Source: Beijerinckiaceae bacterium (lineage in GTDB: Bacteria > Pseudomonadota > Alphaproteobacteria > Rhizobiales > Beijerinckiaceae). Taken from it: a DNA stretch of 64,000 bases. Below the pieces are notes generated by a model that searched no databases, had not been told where the DNA came from, and saw only the letters and a list, made by a program, of their open reading frames with translations. Position numbers and translations under genes: made by a program. Within the stretch, counting starts at the first letter, position 1; each line of letters opens with the position of its first letter. Positions 56,957-64,000 of the stretch are shown piece after piece. Where the stretch lies: NCBI GenBank assembly GCA_027532775.1, contig JAPZTO010000003.1, positions 496,001 to 560,000 of the forward strand. The letters are read 5' to 3'.

Positions 56957-58029
56957 CAGGCCACGCAGGACAGGAAGCCCTGGCGCAGGGCATCCTCGTT
57001 GAGATTGCGGCCGATGAAGACGATGCGCGAGACACGCTTCTCGTCTGGCTTCCATTCGCGCTGGAGATCGCCGTCGAGGATCATGTGGACGCCCTGGAAG
57101 ACGAAGCGCTTCGGTTCCTTCGCGAAAGCGAGGATGCCCTTGGAGCGGAGGATGCTCGGCCCCTCCGTCTGCACCAGATCATTGATCCACGGCATGAATT
57201 TCTCCGGGTCGACATCGCCCTCATGCGCGATCGAGACCGATTGCATCTCCTCGTCATGGTAATGCTTCAGCCCGCCGTGATGGTGGTGATGGCCGTGGTG
57301 ATGATGGTCATGCGTGCAGCCCGGCCCGCATTCATGGTCGTGGTCATGGTCATGGTCGTGGTGGTGATCATCCGCTTCGAGGAAGGCCGGCTCGATCTCG
57401 AGGATGCGCTCGAGGTCGAAGGCTCCGCGATCGAGCACTTCGGCCAGCGGGATCTGGCATTTCTGCGTCTTGTGCAGGCGTGCATAGGGGTTGATGCCGC
57501 GGATGCGCGCCTCGACCTCGCGCAGTTCCTCCGGCGAGACGAGATCGGTCTTGTTGAGGAGGATCACGTCGGCGAAGGCGATCTGGTTCTTCGCTTCCGG
57601 CGCATCCTTCAGCCGCGCGGCCAGCCATTTCGCATCCGCCACGGTGACCACGGCATCGAGCCGCGCCTTCTCGCCGACATCCTGGTCGACGAAGAAAGTC
57701 TGCGCCACGGGGGCAGGATCGGCGAGGCCGGTCGTCTCGACGATGATTGCGTCGAAGCGGCCCTTCCGCTTCATGAGGGTCTCGATGATGCGGATCAGGT
57801 CACCGCGGACGGTGCAGCAGATGCACCCGTTATTCATCTCGAAGACTTCCTCATCGGCGCCGACCACGAGGTCATTGTCGATGCCGATCTCGCCGAATTC
57901 GTTGACGATCACTGCGTATTTCTTGCCATGCGGTTCCGAGAGGATCCGGTTGAGCAAGGTGGTCTTGCCGGCGCCGAGATAGCCCGTCAGGACCGTTACA
58001 GGGATCTTGTCCGTCATCATGGTGCTCAT
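56956..58029 (-). CDS. COG0523 (CobW/ZagA-like) metallochaperone GTPase with His-rich loop
   Basis: A G3E GTPase of 357 residues, predicted to deliver zinc. Walker [10 protein letters not shown] is at 16-24. The metal motif CxCC lies at C69-C71-C72. The guanine-specificity NKTD comes later. A long His/Asp stretch with a Cys pair (about 225-262, [15 protein letters not shown]) is a metal-buffering loop. The C-terminal CobW domain follows. ATG 58029 has GGAAGAG upstream. It sits directly behind a znuABC operon, which strongly suggests a role in zinc shortage. Cobalt for B12 is less likely, as no cob genes are near. Confidence 0.9.
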   Translation of the reverse strand: MSTMMTDKIPVTVLTGYLGAGKTTLLNRILSEPHGKKYAVIVNEFGEIGIDNDLVVGADEEVFEMNNGCICCTVRGDLIRIIETLMKRKGRFDAIIVETTGLADPAPVAQTFFVDQDVGEKARLDAVVTVADAKWLAARLKDAPEAKNQIAFADVILLNKTDLVSPEELREVEARIRGINPYARLHKTQKCQIPLAEVLDRGAFDLERILEIEPAFLEADDHHHDHDHDHDHECGPGCTHDHHHHGHHHHHGGLKHYHDEEMQSVSIAHEGDVDPEKFMPWINDLVQTEGPSILRSKGILAFAKEPKRFVFQGVHMILDGDLQREWKPDEKRVSRIVFIGRNLNEDALRQGFLSCVA

Positions 58030-58109
58030 GGCTCTTCCGCGCGGCCGCAATGACCGCTTCCGTTGTCGCGTGTTTGAAACGAAATGCGAGGCGCTTCAAG
58101 TCCTGACGG

Positions 58110-59057
58110 TCATTCGGCCTTCAGGGCTTCGAGGAGCACCTTCGCGTTGTGGCGCATCATGGCGATGTAGGTAGGGGCCGGGCCTTTTTCATCGGACAGT
58201 GCGTCGGAAAATAGCGTGCCGCCGATTTTCGCGCCGGTCTCCCGGGCGATCTGTTCGGCGATTCGCGGCGAGTTCATGTTTTCGACGAAGATCGCGCGGG
58301 CCTTCTTCTCGCGCGTCAGGCGGATGATCCGGGCAACATCCTTCGCGGAAGGCTCCGCCTCGGTCGAGACGCCCTGCACCGCCTCGAGCGTGAAGCCGAA
58401 TTCGCGCGCGAAATAGGCGAGGGCGTCATGGCTCGTCACGGCCACGCGGCGGTCCTTCGGCAGGGCGGCGAAGCTGGTCTCGAGTTCACCCTTCAGCGTG
58501 GCCAGTTCGGCGAGATAGGCCTCGGCATTGCGGCGATAGGCCGCCTCGCCGGCCGGATCAGCCTTGATCAGGCCGTCCCGGATATTGGCGACATAGGTCC
58601 GCACCGCTTCGATCGATTGCCAGGCATGCGGGTCGCCGGCGCCATGGCTGTGCCCATGCCCATGGCCAGTCTCGGCCTTGATCGGCTTGATGCCGGCCGT
58701 CGCAGTCACCACCGGGGCTTTCGCGCCGGCACTCCGGATCAGGCGCGGCATGAAGGTTTCGAAGCCGAGGCCGTTCACGACGATCAGCCCGGCATCCTTG
58801 ACCTTCCGGGCATCGGCGGGGCTCGCCTGGTAGACATGCGCATCGGCATTGGGCCCGACCAGCGGAACGACATTGGCGCGCTCCTTCGCTACCTGGCGGG
58901 TCAGGTCGGCCAAGATCGAGAAGGAGGTGACGACTTCCAGGGGCTTGCTCGGTGCAGTCTGGGCGAGAGCGACTCCCGGCCCGATCGCGAGGACCAGAGC
59001 GCCTGCCAGGATCTGTCGACGAGAGGTTATAACATCACGAAAATGCGGGGTGAGCAT
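58110..59057 (-). CDS. znuA: Zinc ABC transporter substrate-binding protein
   Basis: A cluster 9 (A-I) metal receptor, 315 residues, exported by a Tat-like signal (SRRQILAGALVLAIGPGVALA). Metal ligands expected from the family: H in GPNADAHVYQ, H in GDPHAW, H in VTSHDALAYFA (His rather than Glu favours zinc over manganese) and D in LFSDALSD. A short His-rich loop (HGHGHSHG) lies beside the second ligand. The sequence recalls AztC of Paracoccus. ATG 59057 is used; a TTG lies two codons upstream. Last gene of the transporter operon. Confidence 0.9.
   Translation of the reverse strand: MLTPHFRDVITSRRQILAGALVLAIGPGVALAQTAPSKPLEVVTSFSILADLTRQVAKERANVVPLVGPNADAHVYQASPADARKVKDAGLIVVNGLGFETFMPRLIRSAGAKAPVVTATAGIKPIKAETGHGHGHSHGAGDPHAWQSIEAVRTYVANIRDGLIKADPAGEAAYRRNAEAYLAELATLKGELETSFAALPKDRRVAVTSHDALAYFAREFGFTLEAVQGVSTEAEPSAKDVARIIRLTREKKARAIFVENMNSPRIAEQIARETGAKIGGTLFSDALSDEKGPAPTYIAMMRHNAKVLLEALKAE
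59026..59038. promoter_or_regulatory. Zur-like palindrome inside the znuA 5' coding region
   Basis: GTTATAACATCAC resembles one side of bacterial Zur boxes and contains the perfect palindrome GTTATAAC. It lies inside codons 7-11 of znuA, so it would act as an intragenic site if real. It may be coincidence. Confidence 0.3.
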
Positions 59058-59079
59058 GGCCAAGGTGGCCCTCCATTGT

Positions 59080-59946
59080 TCAGGCTTCGAGGTGACGTCG
59101 GGGGAAATAGCGCCGCACGATGCCGTGCGGACCGAGCGCGAGCGAGGCGCCGTAGATCAGGCCGGCAACGAGGATGATGGCCGGCCCGGAGGCCATGCCG
59201 AGATGATAGGAGCCCAGAAGGCCGACGAGATTCGCTGCCATGGCCATGGGGATGGCAATGGCGATCATGGTCGAGACATCATCTGTCCAGAGCCGTGCCG
59301 ACCCGGCGGGAAGCATCATGATGCCGACGACGAGCAAGGTGCCGAGGGCGTGGAACCCGGCCACGAGGTTCAGCACCACGAAGGTGAGAAAGCCGAAATG
59401 GAAGACCCAGCCAAACCGGGTGACGCCAGCGGCAAAGCCGGGGTCGAGGCATTCCATCACCACGCCGCGATAGCCGAGGGCGAGGGCGATCAAGGTGGCA
59501 GAGGCGACGGAGACGATCAGGACGAGCGTCGGATCATCGAGCGCCAGGATCGAGCCGAAGAGCAGGGCCAGCAGGTCGAGATTGGAGCGGCTGGCCGAAA
59601 TGAGAGTGACGCCGAGGGCCAGCGAGACGAGGTAGAAGGCCGCGAGGGCCATGTCTTCCTTGACGAGAGTGGTCCGCGACACGAAACCCGAAGCGATGGC
59701 CACGCCGAAGCCGGCGACGAGGCCACCGAGCGTCATCATGCCCAGTGACAGCCCACCGATCAGGAAACCGAGTGCTGCCCCCGGCAGGATCGCATGGGCC
59801 ATCGCATCGCCGATCAGGCTCATCCGGCGCAGCATCAGGAAGACGCCGATCGGCGCCGCGGCGAGCGAGATCGCGAGTCCGCCCACCAGCGCCCGGCGCA
59901 TGAAGGGAAATTCGACGAAAGGGGCCAGCAGCAGGTCGTACAGCAT
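59080..59946 (-). CDS. znuB: Zinc ABC transporter permease
   Basis: A 288-residue inner-membrane permease of the ABC-3 family with eight or nine helices. It starts PFMRRALVGGLAISLAAAPIGVFLMLRRMSLIGDAMAHAILPG, the family signature. The conserved LVVGIMMLPAGSARLW occurs near the C-terminus. It follows znuC by 1 nt, so it is coupled to it. Works with ZnuA and ZnuC. Confidence 0.92.
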   Translation of the reverse strand: MLYDLLLAPFVEFPFMRRALVGGLAISLAAAPIGVFLMLRRMSLIGDAMAHAILPGAALGFLIGGLSLGMMTLGGLVAGFGVAIASGFVSRTTLVKEDMALAAFYLVSLALGVTLISASRSNLDLLALLFGSILALDDPTLVLIVSVASATLIALALGYRGVVMECLDPGFAAGVTRFGWVFHFGFLTFVVLNLVAGFHALGTLLVVGIMMLPAGSARLWTDDVSTMIAIAIPMAMAANLVGLLGSYHLGMASGPAIILVAGLIYGASLALGPHGIVRRYFPRRHLEA

Positions 59947-59947
59947 G

Positions 59948-60682
59948 TCAGGCCGCCCGGTGGCACTCGGCGGCGCTGCGGTCGAAGGCTTCCGCCATCT
60001 GCCGCGCGGTCTCCAGCCTGTCCTGCGTCAGGACTGCCGGGGTCGGGCCCCAGCCGAGCGGATCGCGGGCGAGAAGCAAGGTTTCCGGGAAGTTCCGGCG
60101 GACAAGCTCGAGATCATGCAGGACGGCGAGGATGGTCCGGCCCTCGCCATGCCAGCGCGCGACGATTTCCAGCAGGTCATCGATGGTGCGCTGGTCGATG
60201 GCGGTGAAGGGTTCGTCGAGCAGGATCAGCGGGGCGTCCTGCAGCATCAGTCGTGCGAAAAGCAGCCGCTGCAATTGGCCGCCGGAAAGGGTGCGGATCG
60301 AGCGCTGTTCGAAACCGGACAGGCCGACCAGCCCGATGGCCTCGATGGCGCGTTCACGCTCGGAGCGCGAGATCCGGCCGAACATGCCCCGGCGACCGCA
60401 GAGGCCCGTCAGGGCGAGATCGAAAACCGTAACCGGAAAATCGCGGCTGAGATCACCGACCTGCGGCATGTAGGCCATGTGCGGAAACGTGTTGACGATC
60501 CGCCCGGCCAGTGGCGCCAGCCGCCCGGCAATTCCCTTGAGCAGGGTGGATTTGCCGCCGCCATTCGGCCCGACAATCGCCAGCAGCGTGCCCGGGGCGA
60601 TGCGCCCGCCGAGATGGTGGACAGCGGGGTGCCTGTCATAGCCGAGCGTCAGGTCCTCGAAGGCGAGAATCGGATCAGCCAT
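59948..60682 (-). CDS. znuC: Zinc ABC transporter ATP-binding protein
   Basis: A 244-residue ATPase. Walker A GPNGGGKST, Q-loop MPQVGD, signature LSGGQLQR, Walker B LILLDEPFTAID and switch histidine VLHDLEL are complete. Its start overlaps the end of the His-rich membrane protein gene by 8 bp, so translation is coupled. It energises import through ZnuB. Confidence 0.92.
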   Translation of the reverse strand: MADPILAFEDLTLGYDRHPAVHHLGGRIAPGTLLAIVGPNGGGKSTLLKGIAGRLAPLAGRIVNTFPHMAYMPQVGDLSRDFPVTVFDLALTGLCGRRGMFGRISRSERERAIEAIGLVGLSGFEQRSIRTLSGGQLQRLLFARLMLQDAPLILLDEPFTAIDQRTIDDLLEIVARWHGEGRTILAVLHDLELVRRNFPETLLLARDPLGWGPTPAVLTQDRLETARQMAEAFDRSAAECHRAA

Positions 60683-60965
60683 CGCGCATGGCCCAGAAGG
60701 TGAGCGCCCAGAGCAGCGCGACAGGCGGCACGGCCAGCAGCACGCGCTGGCCGGCAGAGAGCGCCATCAGCGACAGGCGGGGCGGATCGGCCCGCTCCCT
60801 ACGCAGGGCCGGAATTGTTGCAGGGGCATGCCGGTGCTCGTGATGATCATGGCCGTGGGTATGATGGTCGTGGCCATGCGAATGGGCATGATCATGGGAA
60901 TGTGCCGCATCGCGGGCAGGAAAAGGAGCGGCAGGGCTCGCCAGGCGGGGGGTCGGTTCCGACAT
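60675..60965 (-). CDS. His-rich small membrane-anchored protein, first gene of the zinc operon
   Basis: A 96-residue protein. The N-terminal half carries a dense His/Asp stretch (about residues 20-48, repeats of HSHDHAH and HDHHEHRH) that should bind zinc or similar ions. One hydrophobic helix near the C-terminus (VLLAVPPVALLWALTFWAM) anchors it. ATG 60965 lies 7 bp from the -10 element, so the message seems leaderless. Possibly a metal buffer or delivery protein at the membrane. I know of no characterised homologue. Confidence 0.75.
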   Translation of the reverse strand: MSEPTPRLASPAAPFPARDAAHSHDHAHSHGHDHHTHGHDHHEHRHAPATIPALRRERADPPRLSLMALSAGQRVLLAVPPVALLWALTFWAMRDG

Positions 60966-60972
60966 GCCTGGC

Positions 60973-61001
60973 GTTATAATGTAACAGAATAGCCAGGGCA
61001 A
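60973..61001 (-). promoter_or_regulatory. Promoter and Zur-like operator of the zinc operon
   Basis: On the minus strand TTGCCC (61001-60996), a 17-bp spacer and TATAAC (60978-60973) form a good sigma-70 promoter. The palindrome GTTATAATGTAAC (60973-60985) covers the -10 element and matches the GTTATA core and dyad of known Zur boxes. Zinc-loaded Zur bound here would block polymerase. A wider dyad CCTGGC/GCCAGG (60967-60972, 60992-60997) flanks it. Confidence 0.65.
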
Positions 61002-61014
61002 CCGGGCTGTGCGG

Positions 61015-61248
61015 TTATTCGTAGACCGGCTCGGCCTTGAGGGCGGCCTTGACGAAGCGCCAGCAGAGATAGAGCCCGAGCAAAAGCGAGATCCCGATCA
61101 GCGCCATCGTCACTTCCTCGCCCCAACCTGTCAGCCCGCCGACGGCCCAGCCAAGGGCCAGCGCAGCGGCGAGAATTTCCGTTCCGACGAGAATCGTGGC
61201 GCAGACCACGGTCAGCGCGTTCTGGCGGTTCAGGGTTTTTCCGGCCAT
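61015..61248 (-). CDS. Small two-helix membrane protein
   Basis: A 77-residue protein with two transmembrane helices (about 11-37 and 46-64) separated by WAVGGLTGWGEEV, ending KAALKAEPVYE. ATG 61248 follows AAGGAAAA on the minus strand. It lies upstream of the zinc operon, which has its own promoter, and is divergent from the gamma-glutamyltransferase gene. Function unknown. Confidence 0.7.
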   Translation of the reverse strand: MAGKTLNRQNALTVVCATILVGTEILAAALALGWAVGGLTGWGEEVTMALIGISLLLGLYLCWRFVKAALKAEPVYE

Positions 61249-61349
61249 CGGCTTTTCCTTGTTCAAGGCGTCTTTCCTGATGGTGGGGACCGGTATAGCG
61301 TTTGGCAACCCGGCGCAATTGCCGATCCATGAATTTCTGCAGGACTTCC

Positions 61350-62945
61350 ATGCCCGACACGCCCATTTTCGGACACGCGGCCGTTGCCACGCCGCATTAT
61401 CTCGCCGCCGAGGCCGGCCGCGATATCCTCGCTGCGGGCGGCAATGCCATCGAGGCGATGGTGGCGATGGCCGGCGTGGTCGCCGTGGCCTACCCCCACA
61501 TGAATGGCCTCGGGGGTGACGGATTCTGGACCATCCGCACGCCGGACGGGAAGGTCCGGTGCATCGAGGCCTGCGGCTTTGCCGGTGCGAAGGCGACGAT
61601 CAACCGGTATCGCGCCAAGGGGTACGAGACGATCCCGGTCCGCGGGGGCGATGCCGCGCTGACCGTCGCCGGCGCTGTCGGCGGGTGGCAGGCCGCGCTT
61701 GAACTCGCGGCGGCGTTCGGCGGCAAGGTGCCGGTGCCGGACCTTCTGGCCCATGCCCGCCGCCATGCCGCCGAAGGCGTGCCGGTTTCGGAGAGCGAGG
61801 GCCGCTACATCGTCAAGGAGCGGGCGGAAATCGTGGCCGTGCCCGGCTTCGCCGCACATTTCCTTGCCGAGGATGGCGGACAGGTGAAAGCCGGCACGCT
61901 GCGGCGCCAGCCGGCTCTGGCTGGCGTTTTCGACCAGATGGCCCATGCCGGGCTCGATGATTTCTACCGTGGCGATGTTGGCCGCGAGATCGCCGCCGAT
62001 CTCGATCGGGCCGGTTCGCCTGTCACGCGCGAGGACATGAAAGCCTATCGCGCGCGGTGGCGTGAGCCGTTGCAGACGCGCATTCCCGGCGCCAGCCTGT
62101 TCAACGTCCCGCCACCGGCGCAGGGGCTGGCCTCGCTGATCCTGCATGGCGTTTTCGCCCGCCTGCCCGAAGCACGGCCGGAGAGCTTCGAGCATCTGCA
62201 CGGGCTGATCGAGGCGTCCAAGCGTGCCTATGCGATCCGCGACCGCGTGGTGACCGATTTCGACCATCTCGCCGTCGATCCTGCCCGCTATCTCACCGAA
62301 GAGGCGCTGGCGCGGGAAGCTGCGTCGATCAAGCGCGATCGCGCTGCCGGCTGGCCAATCCCCTCGGCCGAGGGCGATACGATCTGGATGGGTGCGATCG
62401 ATGACAGGGGGATCTCCGTCTCCTTCATCCAGTCGCTTTATTGGGAATACGGTTCGGGCGTCGTGCTGCCGCAGACCGGGTTGATCTGGCAGAACCGGGG
62501 TATCGCCTTCTCGCTTGACCCGGATGCGCTCAATCCGCTCCAGCCGGGCCGCCGGCCCTTCCATACGCTGAACACGCCGCTCGCCGTGTTCGATGACGGG
62601 CGGGTGGCAAGCTATGGCGCGATGGGCGGTGATGGCCAGCCGCAATTCCAGGCGCAGGTCTTCTTCCGCGCCTTTGCCTACGGGCAGGATGTGGCCGAGG
62701 CGCTGGACCGCCCGCGCTTCCTGTTCGGCAAGACCTGGGGCAAGCCCTCGGCGACGCTCAAGGTCGAGAACCGGTTCGACGGGGCCGTGCTGGAGAAGTT
62801 GGACCGGGCCGGCCACCAGATCGAGCTGGTCGACAAGCCCTATGCCGATATGTTCGGCCATGCCGGGTTGCTGGTTCGGGATGCGCGCGGCCGGATCGCC
62901 GCCGGGCATGATCCGCGCTCGGATGGCCGGGCGGACGGGCTCTGA
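61350..62945 (+). CDS. Gamma-glutamyltransferase-family Ntn hydrolase (HpxW-like)
   Basis: A 531-residue proenzyme of the gamma-glutamyltransferase superfamily. The self-cleavage nucleophile should be T344 in EGDTIWMGAID. The following SFIQSLYWEYGSGVVLPQTGLIWQNRG resembles oxamate amidohydrolase HpxW and YwrD types more than classical glutathione hydrolases. No signal peptide is seen, so it is cytoplasmic, unlike periplasmic Ggt. I chose ATG 61350 (MPDTPIFGHAAVATPH). It may act on an amide such as oxamate; gamma-glutamyl substrates remain possible. Confidence 0.82.
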   Translation: MPDTPIFGHAAVATPHYLAAEAGRDILAAGGNAIEAMVAMAGVVAVAYPHMNGLGGDGFWTIRTPDGKVRCIEACGFAGAKATINRYRAKGYETIPVRGGDAALTVAGAVGGWQAALELAAAFGGKVPVPDLLAHARRHAAEGVPVSESEGRYIVKERAEIVAVPGFAAHFLAEDGGQVKAGTLRRQPALAGVFDQMAHAGLDDFYRGDVGREIAADLDRAGSPVTREDMKAYRARWREPLQTRIPGASLFNVPPPAQGLASLILHGVFARLPEARPESFEHLHGLIEASKRAYAIRDRVVTDFDHLAVDPARYLTEEALAREAASIKRDRAAGWPIPSAEGDTIWMGAIDDRGISVSFIQSLYWEYGSGVVLPQTGLIWQNRGIAFSLDPDALNPLQPGRRPFHTLNTPLAVFDDGRVASYGAMGGDGQPQFQAQVFFRAFAYGQDVAEALDRPRFLFGKTWGKPSATLKVENRFDGAVLEKLDRAGHQIELVDKPYADMFGHAGLLVRDARGRIAAGHDPRSDGRADGL

Positions 62946-62947
62946 GT

Positions 62948-63910
62948 TCAGCTGCCGGCGGCCGTCAGTCCCCAGACCAGCAGCAAACCCAGAGCAGCGA
63001 GGGCGAGGCCGGCCAGCATTTCGAGGACAAGGCCGAAGCGTGCCCAGCCCGTGCCGCCCCGCGAGATCAGATTCAGCGCCAGCAGCTTGGCCTTCACAGC
63101 CAGCAGGGCGAAGAGGCTGGTGCCCAGAGCCGTGCCGATCGCCATCACCATGACCGACAGGGCGCCGGCGAGGAACAGCCCCTTCGACAGGGCGAAGACC
63201 AGCAGGATGATGGCGCCGGTACAGGGGCGGATGCCGGCGCCGATCGCCATCAGCGCAAGGTCGCGGCGCGAGGCAGCGACAAGCTGGCGCGGATCGCCGC
63301 CATGCTGGTGGCCGCAGAGCGGGTCGGCGCAGGCGGGATCATGGGTGAAGCCGGCAAGGAGGAGGCGGGCCTTGCGCCAGGCCAGCCAAAGGCCCATCAG
63401 CGCGATCAGCGTGAACCCGCCCTTCTCGATCCAGGCGATGCTGGCATTCATGGTTCGGGCCGTGCCGCCGGCCAGACCGGCCACGATGCCGACAATGCCA
63501 AGCGCGATGAGTGCCTGCACGCCGGCCGCGGCAAAGGCGAGGCCGATGCCCCGCTTCAACGCGCGCTCGTTGGCGAGGAGATAGGAGGCGATCACCGCCT
63601 TGCCGTGGCCGGGGCCGATGGCATGGAGCACGCCATAGGCGAAGGCCAGGCCAAGCAGGGTGGCGAATGCGGCCGGGCTGTTCTCGACCGCACCGATGGC
63701 CGCCGTCAGCGCCTTGTGGAAGGCCGCCTGCTGGGCGAGCAGCCAGGCGCCAAGGCCGGTGGCTGCTTCGGCCGCCGGGGCGGGCGGGCCGGCGCCGAAG
63801 GGCGAGCGGGTCTGCGCGAGGGCAGGCAGGGCCGCGAACAACATCGCGACTGCCGCAAGGGCGCGGCTTCCGGACCATGGCCGGCGGATTTGGCGCGGCT
63901 TTTGCGGCAT
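62948..63910 (-). CDS. NicO-family nickel/cobalt-type metal transporter
   Basis: A 320-residue inner-membrane transporter (RcnA/NicO group). A signal-like N-terminus (ALAAVAMLFAALPALAQ) precedes an extracytoplasmic stretch, then about six helices. LHAIGPGHGKAVIASYLLA is the metal-path motif of helix II. HDPACADPLCGHQHGGD is a Cys/His loop, and AGIRPCTGAIILLVFAL the second motif. ATG 63910 is preferred; the frame runs on through an 18-bp tandem repeat to a TTG at the window edge. Metal could be Ni, Co or, given the neighbours, Zn. Confidence 0.85.
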   Translation of the reverse strand: MPQKPRQIRRPWSGSRALAAVAMLFAALPALAQTRSPFGAGPPAPAAEAATGLGAWLLAQQAAFHKALTAAIGAVENSPAAFATLLGLAFAYGVLHAIGPGHGKAVIASYLLANERALKRGIGLAFAAAGVQALIALGIVGIVAGLAGGTARTMNASIAWIEKGGFTLIALMGLWLAWRKARLLLAGFTHDPACADPLCGHQHGGDPRQLVAASRRDLALMAIGAGIRPCTGAIILLVFALSKGLFLAGALSVMVMAIGTALGTSLFALLAVKAKLLALNLISRGGTGWARFGLVLEMLAGLALAALGLLLVWGLTAAGS

Positions 63911-63920
63911 CGCTATCTGG

Positions 63921-63974
63921 AGAAAAATCACTTGCAGAAGAAAAATCACTTGCAGGAGAAAAATCACTTGCAGG
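63921..63974 (-). repeat. 18-bp tandem repeat, three units, upstream of the NicO gene
   Basis: AGAAAAATCACTTGCAGG is repeated three times head to tail (63921-63938 with one mismatch at its last base, 63939-63956, 63957-63974). An AGAA fragment follows. On the minus strand each unit places a T5 tract after GCAAGTGA. Units are contiguous, so this is not a CRISPR array. It ends 10 bp before the NicO ATG. If translated, it would add LLQVIF hexamers. Confidence 0.9.
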
Positions 63975-64000
63975 AGAACCGGACGGGGATAGCCCAATCC

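Noticed and set aside
57270-57370. DNA repeat of CAT/GTG-rich triplets
   Set aside because: It is the His/Asp-rich coding loop of the COG0523 GTPase, not an independent repeat.
63921-63974. Possible CRISPR array
   Set aside because: Units are 18 bp and contiguous without spacers, and no cas genes are present.

Overview
This GC-rich 64 kb window is an ordinary chromosomal stretch. I see no rRNA, tRNA, integrase, transposase, phage or CRISPR array, and base composition stays even. Gene content points to an alphaproteobacterium, most likely order Hyphomicrobiales (Rhizobiales). The indicators are homospermidine synthase, a type III ornithine decarboxylase behind a long leader, a KpsF-type isomerase, small Tat/Sec-exported proteins of unknown function, and separately placed leuC, leuD and leuB. 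I cannot fix the genus. The left edge cuts gltB. The right edge lies just upstream of a NicO-type metal transporter.

Layout, 1-17.5 kb: gltB (5' partial) and gltD make glutamate. A convergent HU gene follows, then asd, leuB, leuD and leuC on the minus strand, interleaved with small exported or membrane proteins, a DsrE-like protein, a lytic transglycosylase and a minimal zinc metalloprotease. 17.7-28.3 kb: kup potassium uptake, an agmatinase-type ureohydrolase, and a LysR regulator with an alpha/beta hydrolase, divergent from a complete dipeptide-type ABC importer (binding protein, two permeases, two ATPases). 28.3-39.9 kb is largely envelope-related: an SGNH hydrolase, a second lytic transglycosylase, galE divergent from galU, an outer-membrane beta-barrel protein divergent from kdsD, an SPFH/NfeD pair, a MarR regulator facing a hydrolase across a tandem operator, and hemH.

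40.0-51.2 kb: a PaaK-like protein lacking the usual P-loop, an aminotransferase, and a sugar-acid operon. That operon holds an IlvD/Edd dehydratase, a small protein, a GNAT, an SDR and D-erythronate dehydrogenase, with a palindromic operator at its promoter; a D-2-hydroxyacid dehydrogenase converges on it. A MarR regulator divergent from a Cu(I)-type P-ATPase follows. 51.2-55.1 kb is a polyamine block: a ~500-nt leader with its own promoter (candidate speF RNA element), ornithine decarboxylase, a GNAT and homospermidine synthase.

55.2-64.0 kb is dominated by metal homeostasis. A histidine-rich membrane protein and znuC, znuB, znuA lie behind a promoter that overlaps a Zur-like palindrome. Then come a His-rich COG0523 GTPase, a cytoplasmic WD40-type beta-propeller and an 88-residue protein, tightly coupled to each other. 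A gamma-glutamyltransferase-family enzyme and the NicO transporter, preceded by an 18-bp tandem repeat, close the window. The most interesting candidates are the speF-type leader, the GTPase/propeller/small-protein module with its apparently leaderless His-rich partner, and the operator architectures at 37.9, 42.6 and 48.9 kb.
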